This document shows, one piece after another, positions 45,480 through 54,067 of a stretch of DNA of 64,000 nt. Location of the stretch: the NCBI GenBank assembly GCA_026702845.1, contig JADCLS010000020.1, positions 1-64,000 of the forward strand. Reading direction: 5' to 3'. The notes beneath the pieces were generated by a model. It did no database searches. It was not told the origin of the DNA and was given only the letters and a program-made list of their open reading frames with translations. The position numbers and the translations under genes are program-made. This DNA is from Candidatus Heimdallarchaeota archaeon. GTDB lineage: Archaea > Asgardarchaeota > Heimdallarchaeia > Heimdallarchaeales > Kariarchaeaceae. The stretch's first letter is position 1, and every line of letters starts with the position of its first letter.

Positions 45480-45585
45480 GAATGGGAAAGTAAATTATCT
45501 GAATAAACATCTATTGATTTCATTCTAGCCTTTTTTTTAAATTTTTGAAATATAACTTTATATCCGCTGAATTGAAAGAACAATT

Positions 45586-46029
45586 ATGTATAAGGATACT
45601 GCATTTCTCTGGAAACCTTTCATAGTTTTGTTTGGTATACGAGCAGTCTATCTATTTTTATTAATGACAAATCCATTTTTTATAGCAATTGCAATTTTCT
45701 ATTTTGTTTCCATTTACTCTTTACGTTCAAATGGAAAGAGATTTCCCATGATTTTTCCAGTGATCATTGCTGATATTGCGATGCTGGTAGCATTAGATAT
45801 ATTGAATGGATTCCTTGGTATTATCGTAGTAATATTACCACTTGTACTCTTATTGATACTTTCATTTATTATTTATTTTCAGATGAAAAAAGAGGTTATG
45901 TTATTCGAAAGAACCTTGCTGTCATTTAATATGGATGATCTAGTATTAGCAAGGAAAGCTATGAAGACAATGGATCCTGCTGATATAGCCAAAGTAGCTG
46001 AGTATCGATCTTGGGATACAATTAAATAA
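45586..46029 (+). CDS. Four-helix membrane protein
   Basis: This 147-residue protein has four hydrophobic helices in its first 105 residues, joined by short basic loops, and a soluble charged C-terminus. No family is recognised. TATA-like ACTTTATATCC lies about 26 bases before the ATG. Function unknown. Confidence 0.62.
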   Translation: MYKDTAFLWKPFIVLFGIRAVYLFLLMTNPFFIAIAIFYFVSIYSLRSNGKRFPMIFPVIIADIAMLVALDILNGFLGIIVVILPLVLLLILSFIIYFQMKKEVMLFERTLLSFNMDDLVLARKAMKTMDPADIAKVAEYRSWDTIK

Positions 46030-46113
46030 TGAAATGTATTATACCAAATTAGAAGATAATTAAGTTTTAACAGTATAAAAATTTAATAAGATCCAGCAAT
46101 ATCCCCTATTTAT

Positions 46114-47496
46114 ATGAATTCAGGTCCTCCTAATCTTGGTGGCCCCACCCCTCCCTCTGGTCCAAATCTAGGTGGATCAAAGGGATCTGGACCTAATCTT
46201 GGCCCGAAGCCTGCTTCAGGTCCAAGTTCTTCAAGTCCTCAGCAATCAGTTGTAAAGGAACCTTCTAAATCGGTAAAATCAGAAATTGAGGAGATCGATG
46301 ATCTCAAGATATATTTCAGCCAGTATTTTATTAGATGGGAGCAATTTGTAAGAAAATTGCGAAGATCTTACATTGATTTTTTATCTAGAGAGATGCGAGT
46401 AAATGTTACAGTTTCAACGAACAATGCACTGTTCAAAAATCATATTATGGAATTGATGAAGGGACAACTTGAATATCTTGATGAAACAATGGAAGTAATA
46501 AGAGATAGAAAAGATCCATTGACAAAGAAATTGAAGAGACGTAAAAAGTATAAAGGAACGGAAGTAACTGCAAGTACTATTGTATTTGAAAGATTACGTG
46601 AAATTATTTCCTATGAGATTGAACGTATGGAAGAAGGTAATATCGATATTTTTACTTCAATAAAGGATGATCTCAAGAATAATCAAGATACTCGTATGGA
46701 ACCTAGATCATGTTTTTGGTTATTAATTTTCTCAGGGTTGATATTAAATAATATTAAAGAAAAAGTAGAAGAAGAATTTGAAGTATTGATGCGAGTATCC
46801 CTTGAATATGATAATCCTTACAAGCACACCTTGATACTATTTTTACATTTTGTTTACTATCTCATCCGAGAATTACCTCCATTTGGTAAGGAAGATAGTC
46901 AGACCAATATGGTAGTTAATGCTAAAGAAACAGGATATTCAATGGCTCATTGGATAAAATACAGATATGGAACTAGTTCTCAAGAGTATATGGAATTTGA
47001 GCGATTTGTATCGTATTATGTTCGTTCTTTTGGAATGATTAGAGGTCGAGCTCCGAAATATAAGAGAGATGCATATTATAGTTGGATAGATAGGACATTT
47101 AAAGCCATGGAAGAAACGTTTTTACCAGTAGAATTATTCACCAAGCATGCTAGGGGTCTGACCATTGAGGGAATCATTGCAGGAATGATCGATAGAATGG
47201 AGGCTGAATTGGAGAGACGAAAATATGATATGCAGGATCGATTACTAAATCAACCACTTGGAGGTGAGGGTGCTATTAAATTACTTCAATGGATGCTAGA
47301 AACTGCATTTAATCGATTTAGAACCTCAAATATTGCAATGCAAGATGATATTAGACTTGAGTTGGAAATGTTTGAGTTTATTCCTCCAACTATCAAATGG
47401 ATCAATGAACTAGGTGAGAGGCTTGAGGTTGACTGGTTGGGTCTAGATGAAGAGGAGGAAATTGATGAGGTTGATGATGAGGAGGAGGATGACTAA
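46114..47496 (+). CDS. Helical protein with Gly/Pro-rich repeat N-terminus and acidic C-terminus
   Basis: This 460-residue protein has three regions. Residues 1-55 are low-complexity Gly/Pro/Asn/Ser with recurring P-N-L-G-G units and are probably disordered. Residues about 65-440 are helical and charged (W-E-Q-F-V-R-K-L-R-R-S-Y, then E-R-L-R-E-I-I-S-Y-E). The last 15 residues are almost all Asp/Glu, and their codons supply the GGAGGAGG ribosome site for fpg. No family is recognised. Its stop overlaps the inferred fpg start by one base. A nucleic-acid or chromatin role is possible but unproven. Confidence 0.72.
   Translation: MNSGPPNLGGPTPPSGPNLGGSKGSGPNLGPKPASGPSSSSPQQSVVKEPSKSVKSEIEEIDDLKIYFSQYFIRWEQFVRKLRRSYIDFLSREMRVNVTVSTNNALFKNHIMELMKGQLEYLDETMEVIRDRKDPLTKKLKRRKKYKGTEVTASTIVFERLREIISYEIERMEEGNIDIFTSIKDDLKNNQDTRMEPRSCFWLLIFSGLILNNIKEKVEEEFEVLMRVSLEYDNPYKHTLILFLHFVYYLIRELPPFGKEDSQTNMVVNAKETGYSMAHWIKYRYGTSSQEYMEFERFVSYYVRSFGMIRGRAPKYKRDAYYSWIDRTFKAMEETFLPVELFTKHARGLTIEGIIAGMIDRMEAELERRKYDMQDRLLNQPLGGEGAIKLLQWMLETAFNRFRTSNIAMQDDIRLELEMFEFIPPTIKWINELGERLEVDWLGLDEEEEIDEVDDEEEDD
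47481..47488 (+). promoter_or_regulatory. Ribosome-binding site supporting the AUA start of fpg
   Basis: GGAGGAGG ends 7 bases before the ATA at 47496, ideal Shine-Dalgarno spacing for that codon. The next possible start, GTG 47514, would be 25 bases away. The site lies within the 3' end of the upstream coding region. Confidence 0.65.
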
Positions 47497-48353
47497 TACC
47501 AGAAGGCCCTGAGGTGGAAACTATCCGATTGGGATTACAACCAATCATTGGATACTCAATTTGTGATGTAATTCTAGCAGATGAACCTCGATTTTTCAAG
47601 AATACTCAAGTTGATATTGAAAAATTACTTGACTATAAAATCTCTAGTATCCTGAGAAAGGGTAAATTCTTAATTTGGGAGTTCACAAAAGAGTTCTCTA
47701 AGATTTATGCACTTAATCACCTTGGAATGTCTGGTATATGGTATATCTTATCTTCTTTTTCAGTTGATGAGCTTGGACAAGGGGAGTATAAACATTTCAA
47801 ACTCTATTTTAGATTAGTATTAAAGAATGATATATTACATTTGATTTTTGTAAACACAAGAAAATTTGGTACTTTTCATATCAAACAATTAGATGATATA
47901 CTCAAGCAGAAATCCATAGCATCTCTGGGACCAGATATTCTAGATCAACCCTTCAAAATAGATGAATTTCTTCTCAGATTCAAAGGAAGGAAGAAAGAGA
48001 TTGGAAAGGCACTGCTTGATTCCAGCATAATATCTGGATGTGGAAATATCTATAAATGTGAATCCTTATTCAGAGCAGGTATTAACCCTTTTACTCCTTC
48101 AAATAAGATTCCTGAGAAATCTCTACGGTTACTTGCAATTAAATTATCAGATGTTGCTCATGAAGCAATGAGGCATAAAGGTTCTACTCTACGTGATTTT
48201 AAAAACGTGGATGGATATGCAGGATTGATGCAGAATACTTTTCAAGTATATGATCGCAAGGATTTACCATGCATAGAATGTGCTGAACCTATTTTGGCTG
48301 AGAAACAGGGAGATAGGACAAGCTACTATTGTCCCAAATGTCAATTACTGTAG
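47496..48353 (+). CDS. mutM: Formamidopyrimidine-DNA glycosylase (Fpg/MutM), apparent AUA start
   Basis: This base-excision enzyme removes oxidised purines and nicks the abasic site. Family members begin M-P-E-G/L-P-E-V-E, where Pro2 is the catalytic nucleophile and Glu3 is essential. Here P-E-G-P-E-V-E is preceded in frame by ATA (47496-47498), then CTA. No ATG, GTG or TTG would keep Pro2. The predicted protein is 285 residues. A lysine in the K-G-K-F-L-I-W-E strand, the helix-two-turn-helix G-C-G-N-I-Y-K-C-E and a C-terminal zinc finger (C-I-E-C, C-P-K-C) are intact. The first conventional start, GTG 47514, would make an inactive enzyme. Confidence 0.88.
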   Translation: MPEGPEVETIRLGLQPIIGYSICDVILADEPRFFKNTQVDIEKLLDYKISSILRKGKFLIWEFTKEFSKIYALNHLGMSGIWYILSSFSVDELGQGEYKHFKLYFRLVLKNDILHLIFVNTRKFGTFHIKQLDDILKQKSIASLGPDILDQPFKIDEFLLRFKGRKKEIGKALLDSSIISGCGNIYKCESLFRAGINPFTPSNKIPEKSLRLLAIKLSDVAHEAMRHKGSTLRDFKNVDGYAGLMQNTFQVYDRKDLPCIECAEPILAEKQGDRTSYYCPKCQLL

Positions 48354-51056
48354 CATTACAAAAGTATCAATCGTGTAAATCTTACCATCAGTGTCTATAT
48401 CAAAACTAAGTAGACCTTGGTGATTGCTTTTCACAAAAAGAGTTCCCCCTTCTTTGAACTGAACCATATCTCGTAAAATGAACTCCAATTTGAAAACTTC
48501 TTCTCCTTCACCCAAATTTATTTCCAAAAACTCATCTGCAAAAACAGGTTTTTTAGTTTTCTTTATATTGAATAAAGGTCTTCTAGTCCAAAGGTCAATG
48601 ACCATTTTCTCAAAATGTGCACCAGGTCTAATATCAAAGGATTTTATCATATTACTCCCAATTTCATCTCTCGCCATGATTTTACTGAAAGTAGTCAAAC
48701 CCCTATTTGTTATCTTAACAAAATAGTCCTGATCTAGATTAGTCATGAATGATTGTCCATGGCTTATCAATGCTGCTCCATAGACTTTGTAATCCTCAAT
48801 TATTTCAATTCCCTCATATTTTTCAAGGAAAAGTTCTTTAATTATTGTATTTCGGGAAAATTTCCCTGTTAGATAAATTTGTTCTATATCAAAATTTGTT
48901 TTCTTTATGATATGATCCGTATTTCTGATCAGTTGTTTAATATTTTCAAAGTATTCAGATTCTTGTATTAAGTCATCTAGTTCGAATTCTGTGAATGGGA
49001 TCTCATATCCATTATATAAATCTCTCAACAGTTCATCAATCCGATAATGTTTAACATGGAACTTATCAACTAGCTCTGAATATACACTGGTTGTACCATG
49101 CTTTAGTATCTGTTTAGTTCTGATAATTGGGGGTTCTATTGGATCCTCTGAAATTCTAGTGTTCAAGGTTCTTTTACGAGATTTGGCTCCTGAAAAATCA
49201 CATAGTATGGCAGCAGATTGTGAAGATCCAAGATCAAAGATCAAGGTATTGCCTCTAATATTATCTATACGGTAGTTTGCAACGGCCAATGCAGTTAATT
49301 CATCCACTAAAAGGACATTCTCAAATGGTAGATCATGAAGTTCTTTTCGTAACCATACATCAAATCCAGCAGGGCTTTCTGCCGAATATAGGATTGCTAG
49401 ATTCGGAAATTGATAGGATATCTCTGAATGTATTCTTGATATCACTCCTCTTACAAAATCAAGAATGGCTATCTCAATGGAGATACTTGAACTATGTATC
49501 ATCACCTTCTCTTTTTGATCAGAGAACAATTTTGCTTTCATGTGTCTAAAGGTCTGTGAGGAATCGAGTAAACCTTCTTCAATCACTGCATCAGCGACTA
49601 CATACTCAGAAGGTGATTTATAATGGATTACTGACGGGAAATTCCATTTTTCACTCTCATGATCACAAGTTCCACCTGGTAGGAGTAAAACCTTTGTTGT
49701 AGTATTCCCTAGATCCAAAGCTAAGGTGCACTGGCAACCCTTTCTTGCATGTAATACATGATCTATTATCTTATGGTCCTTTTTATCAAAAAGCTTGTAT
49801 TCTCTTCCTAGATGAATTGTAGAGAGAAGTGATAAACCCTCTAACACAAGTAAAGATTTACCACTTGCCTTTTCCATCATAATGGGTATAACTTCACTTA
49901 CATTGCTTGAATGTTTACTTACAGGTAATAAGAGTGCTGCAAGAGCATCTAGATCAACAGAAAAATTTCCTTGTTTATTCCTAACAGTAAAATATAAACC
50001 ATCATCATCCATGGTAAAATAATTCATACTTGGGGCTGAGATTGAAAAATCCAATAGTTCTACTCCATTGTTGGAATATATTGGGATATGGAGGAGACTA
50101 TCAACTTCAGATTTACGAATGGACTCGTAGTAGAGATGAATTCCTAGATCCATATTAACCATATTTCTAGTTCCTCTCTGTACAAATTCTTGTTTATGAA
50201 TTCTATCTGGTCTGTGAATGATCTCTGGTGATATAATAAGGTGATATTCCTTTTCTCTCAGTTCTGCATTTGTTAATGGTCTGAATGAACCATTTTCTTC
50301 TTTAGATACAACCAGATTCAATACTTCGGATACATTCCTCCATCCTTTATATCCTAGAAGCTCATGAAGGTGATCAAAAAGATTTTTGTCTGAGGGATCG
50401 ATAGGGGTCCAATTCTCCTCATGTAGAATTTTAATTAACTCACAGATGAACGGGATGGGGTATTCGAGGATATTATCCCAAAGTTGTTGATAATCTTGCA
50501 ATCTCAGAAGATCAATAATACTCAGTTCTCGTTTAGATGGTGTTTTTTTCTTTCCTGAAGTTAACAAAGCATATCGACGAAATACGAGAGAACCCAGTAA
50601 TGGATCCAGAGTATTCATATAAGCATCAAGATGGTTTAATTCTGGATCCTCAGTATACATATTCTCTAATCTATCAAGCATAAGAAATATCACGGATCGG
50701 TAAGGTTTGCTTAACAGATTTTTTTGAAGTAAACTCTCGATGAATTCTAGAAAATCGGGTAGAGGATGTGTAATCCATAAATCAATGAAATTATTTATCC
50801 TTTCCTTGGGAAAATTTTCTTGGATGCTTTTAACTGCCAATGACCGTATTTTTCCTGATTCATGTGATTCTACGACCTCGAAAAGATGATTTAGTACTGT
50901 TTGATTGCTTCCATCGCTCCAATTTTCAAATAATCTTTTGAGTAATGATAGTTCTTCATCTGATGGATCAGGCATATATTTCTCCATCAACAATTGATAT
51001 GCATCATGTATCCAGTTCGTTTCTTGATTTTGTATATTGATATGATTCAGCTCCAA
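48345..51056 (-). CDS. Hsp70/actin-fold ATPase with large N-terminal helical region
   Basis: In this 903-residue protein, residues about 1-230 are helical and HEAT-like, and 230-440 are mixed. An ASKHA ATPase core follows, with phosphate-1 L-A-L-D-L-G-N-T-T-T-K (about 444), phosphate-2 I-F-D-L-G-S-S-Q-S-A-A (about 602) and adenosine motif I-Y-L-T-G-K-F-S-R-N (about 725). A beta-rich C-terminal region (about 770-903) may correspond to the substrate-binding part of DnaK-like proteins. It is not a housekeeping DnaK. The start is TTG by reading frame; a later ATG at residue 24 is possible. It is divergent from the helicase gene. Confidence 0.75.
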   Translation of the reverse strand: MELNHINIQNQETNWIHDAYQLLMEKYMPDPSDEELSLLKRLFENWSDGSNQTVLNHLFEVVESHESGKIRSLAVKSIQENFPKERINNFIDLWITHPLPDFLEFIESLLQKNLLSKPYRSVIFLMLDRLENMYTEDPELNHLDAYMNTLDPLLGSLVFRRYALLTSGKKKTPSKRELSIIDLLRLQDYQQLWDNILEYPIPFICELIKILHEENWTPIDPSDKNLFDHLHELLGYKGWRNVSEVLNLVVSKEENGSFRPLTNAELREKEYHLIISPEIIHRPDRIHKQEFVQRGTRNMVNMDLGIHLYYESIRKSEVDSLLHIPIYSNNGVELLDFSISAPSMNYFTMDDDGLYFTVRNKQGNFSVDLDALAALLLPVSKHSSNVSEVIPIMMEKASGKSLLVLEGLSLLSTIHLGREYKLFDKKDHKIIDHVLHARKGCQCTLALDLGNTTTKVLLLPGGTCDHESEKWNFPSVIHYKSPSEYVVADAVIEEGLLDSSQTFRHMKAKLFSDQKEKVMIHSSSISIEIAILDFVRGVISRIHSEISYQFPNLAILYSAESPAGFDVWLRKELHDLPFENVLLVDELTALAVANYRIDNIRGNTLIFDLGSSQSAAILCDFSGAKSRKRTLNTRISEDPIEPPIIRTKQILKHGTTSVYSELVDKFHVKHYRIDELLRDLYNGYEIPFTEFELDDLIQESEYFENIKQLIRNTDHIIKKTNFDIEQIYLTGKFSRNTIIKELFLEKYEGIEIIEDYKVYGAALISHGQSFMTNLDQDYFVKITNRGLTTFSKIMARDEIGSNMIKSFDIRPGAHFEKMVIDLWTRRPLFNIKKTKKPVFADEFLEINLGEGEEVFKLEFILRDMVQFKEGGTLFVKSNHQGLLSFDIDTDGKIYTIDTFVMLQ

Positions 51057-51328
51057 TGAACTAACCGAGACTTTTATCAGTTAGAGATAATTCTTATATC
51101 GTTAGATAATACATGGTAATCGTATCTATTTTTAAATATAGAGTCTATTTGCAAATTAAATAGATTCTATGATCATCTGCTGTTATCAATTTCTCCAAAA
51201 TTTTATTACATATTGATTTAAGCAATAATATTACTTAAAAACTCATCTTATATAGGATTATTGAGCATAGAATTTCATAATTCAGAATCTTGCTAAAATA
51301 ACAACACTTACTTTCTGGATGGTTAATT
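51057..51328. other. Divergent promoter region between the Hsp70-like and helicase genes
   Basis: These 272 AT-rich bases contain no gene. GCTAAAATAAC near 51293 would serve the helicase TTG as a leaderless promoter. ATATAAGAATT on the minus strand near 51090 would serve the Hsp70-like gene. No palindrome or RNA-like GC block stands out. Confidence 0.4.
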
Positions 51329-54067
51329 TTGTCATATAAGCCAATTACTCAATACATATCTGAAAATATTAAACAATCTAGCATATCCAAGAAATTTATA
51401 CCTAAAGATGGTACAGTTCTTGATCTAGGTGCAATTACAACAAAAAAAGCTGATAAACTACTTCGAGAGATGAAAATTGACTTAGAAGAATTTTCAGCAA
51501 CAAAGAAAATAATGGTACAGCTGGGTAGGGATGAAGTCGACTTTCCTTCCACAATCCAAGAAACAGATAGTTTATCTGATCAAAATATCAAATTAGAGGA
51601 TTTCATAGTAAATTTAATGAATGATGGAGAGTTAATAGTGAAATTGGAGACAGATAAGGCAGGAGGGCTATTCAAATGGTTAAATCAAGATAACGCCAAT
51701 TGTTTTCTTCTCATTACTCTCTATGTAGTAGATCCAACAAGAAATAAACATAAATCATTACCAGATATTCCATTCAATATCCGAATGACAAAAACAAGTC
51801 ATGGGTCGACATCATATAGGAATCCAGTAGCTAAGCTTCTCTACTATTCTTTTATCAATATAAGAAGCTTGAAAAAACAGAAATTCACACAGGCCTACCA
51901 GAAATTTCTTGATCACGCATTTCAACCTTTTGAGACTTTCTTATATAATGAACGTTTATCAATTCGAGACCCTCAATACCGTCCTTCTTGTCTATATATT
52001 AAAAGAGAAGGAGAAAAGGGAGATGATAGAGGATATATCGAAATAATCGATCCACCAAGACAGCTAACAGAGGGAGGAAACTCTGTAGTTCCCTCATCTG
52101 AGGGAAAAGGATCATATCCATCTGCTAGAATAATAGATTATGATGAGTTTGAGCGTTTATTGATTTTTGATAGTTATCACCGTATTAAACACTGGCCAGA
52201 TGAAGGCAAATTATTACTTGAAGGAGATATGGCAAGTAATTTAAGAAAGTGGAATGCAATAAAAAATCTAAAAAATCGAGGTCTTAATCCTCATGCAAAG
52301 CTGGCTGATGTAGTAATACGTCCATGGGGTTTACCTGAGGTGTCAACATTTCCCAGATCTTATTTTAATCCTGGAATTTCTCATGATAATAAAGAATCAA
52401 AACCTCAGGCCCATGCTGTAGATATTGCCTTAGCAAATCAGGATGTCACTTTAATCCACGGTCCTCCTGGAACTGGAAAAACAACTGTTATTGTTGAGAT
52501 TATCAGGCATGTAATTGCAGAGGGAGGTAGGGTTATAATGTGTGCACCGACGCATGTGGCTGTGGATAATGTACTAGAGAGAACAGCAGATATCAAGGGT
52601 ATCTCAGCAGTTCGAGTTGGTGGACGGGCCTATATGGATCGTAAGCTAATGAAATATAGATTAAGCGATCGATCAAGTTCATTAGAATCTGCATTACCCT
52701 CTTTTATTCCAGGAAAAGGACATGATCCTGAATTAACAAGAATACAGGCAGAGTTCAGCGAAAAAATGGAGAAAAGGGGAAAACGCTATCTTGAGAGTTT
52801 AGCAATTAATCAAGCAAATTTGGTTTGTGGAACAACCATTGGTATTGCAAGATTTGAGCCTCCAATAGATAATCCAATTGATTTTGATGTTTTAATTATT
52901 GATGAGGCTTCAAAGGCAACAGTAATGGAATTTTTAGTACCGGCTGTACGTGCAAAAAAATGGATTCTGGTTGGTGATCATCGCCAACTTCCACCATATA
53001 TCAATGAACAGGAGATCAGAATCTATGTTCAACGCTATTTTGAGCAAATTGATGAGAATGTTGAAGTAGAGAAGGTTGATGCTGATGGTGAGGATGAATC
53101 TGAGAGTTCAAATGGTACAAATGTGATTTACAATGAGAGAACTAATGAGTTAATCGCAAGTTTGAGAAGATTTCATGAGGAATTACATGCAATGGGTGAA
53201 GGCCAATACGAGTATCACTGGCACCGAATTGTGAAATTATTTAATTATGGTAAGAAGCCCATCAAATCCATTGAGGAGATGGTTAATTTTGCCCTTGGTA
53301 GTTGCTTCCATTATTTCCTTAATAGAGTAGATTTGACAAGAAATGCAAGATTAGTGGTACAACATAGAATGCCTTCAATTCTAGCTAATTTTTTGGATCA
53401 AGCCATATATAAAGGTAATTTAAAAACCTCAAAATCAGCAGCGATGCATGGTTTTACTCTTCCTGGAGTTGATTCTTTGGGATTGGATGAGATTTCATCT
53501 CCTTTATCTTTCATAAGTACTGAATTATTGGATGATAATTTTGAAACCCCAGGTCGATATAAGGGATATAGTAACAAATCTGAAGCAATGGTAATAGCTG
53601 AAATGATAGAAAAATTCACCACCATAGATGCAGAAAAGTTGGGTTTTGATGAAGATAATCCCCTAACGATTGGAGTAATCACCTATTACATCGGACAATC
53701 CAAGGAAATTAACAGACACTTACGAACTATCGATGAAATAGAACGTGATAGGGGATGGAAATATCGTGTTATCGATAAACCTATACACATCCGTGTATCG
53801 ATTGTAGATCGTTTTCAAGGGCAAGAACAAGATATAATCTTTCTTTCTCTAACTAGATCAAATAATATTGGTTCAATAGGTTTCTTGAAGAACCTACAAA
53901 GAGTTAATGTCAGTCTTTCTCGTGCAAAGCAAAATCTATTGGTAGTTGGAAATGCAGACTTTTTCTCTAAAGTAAGAACCAAACCTGAACCAATTCTGAA
54001 ATCGCTGGCAAAATACTGCAAATCAAATGATCTGATAAAAAGAATATCCAAGGAGGATTTGGAATGA
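51329..54067 (+). CDS. Superfamily 1 helicase, UPF1/DNA2-like
   Basis: This 912-residue protein starts with TTG. After an unrecognised N-terminal region (about 1-350) come SF1 motifs. Walker A is G-P-P-G-T-G-K-T-T (378-386) and motif Ia is C-A-P-T-H-V-A-V-D-N. Motif II is D-E-A-S (525-528), followed by G-D-H-R-Q-L-P-P (motif III). Motif IV region is Q-H-R-M-P, motif V V-D-R-F-Q-G-Q-E and motif VI V-S-L-S-R-A-K. This set places it with UPF1/SMUBP2/DNA2, which move 5' to 3' on RNA or DNA. No iron-sulfur or zinc domain is visible. Its stop overlaps the next start (ATGA), coupling it to the predicted nuclease. Confidence 0.92.
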   Translation: MSYKPITQYISENIKQSSISKKFIPKDGTVLDLGAITTKKADKLLREMKIDLEEFSATKKIMVQLGRDEVDFPSTIQETDSLSDQNIKLEDFIVNLMNDGELIVKLETDKAGGLFKWLNQDNANCFLLITLYVVDPTRNKHKSLPDIPFNIRMTKTSHGSTSYRNPVAKLLYYSFINIRSLKKQKFTQAYQKFLDHAFQPFETFLYNERLSIRDPQYRPSCLYIKREGEKGDDRGYIEIIDPPRQLTEGGNSVVPSSEGKGSYPSARIIDYDEFERLLIFDSYHRIKHWPDEGKLLLEGDMASNLRKWNAIKNLKNRGLNPHAKLADVVIRPWGLPEVSTFPRSYFNPGISHDNKESKPQAHAVDIALANQDVTLIHGPPGTGKTTVIVEIIRHVIAEGGRVIMCAPTHVAVDNVLERTADIKGISAVRVGGRAYMDRKLMKYRLSDRSSSLESALPSFIPGKGHDPELTRIQAEFSEKMEKRGKRYLESLAINQANLVCGTTIGIARFEPPIDNPIDFDVLIIDEASKATVMEFLVPAVRAKKWILVGDHRQLPPYINEQEIRIYVQRYFEQIDENVEVEKVDADGEDESESSNGTNVIYNERTNELIASLRRFHEELHAMGEGQYEYHWHRIVKLFNYGKKPIKSIEEMVNFALGSCFHYFLNRVDLTRNARLVVQHRMPSILANFLDQAIYKGNLKTSKSAAMHGFTLPGVDSLGLDEISSPLSFISTELLDDNFETPGRYKGYSNKSEAMVIAEMIEKFTTIDAEKLGFDEDNPLTIGVITYYIGQSKEINRHLRTIDEIERDRGWKYRVIDKPIHIRVSIVDRFQGQEQDIIFLSLTRSNNIGSIGFLKNLQRVNVSLSRAKQNLLVVGNADFFSKVRTKPEPILKSLAKYCKSNDLIKRISKEDLE

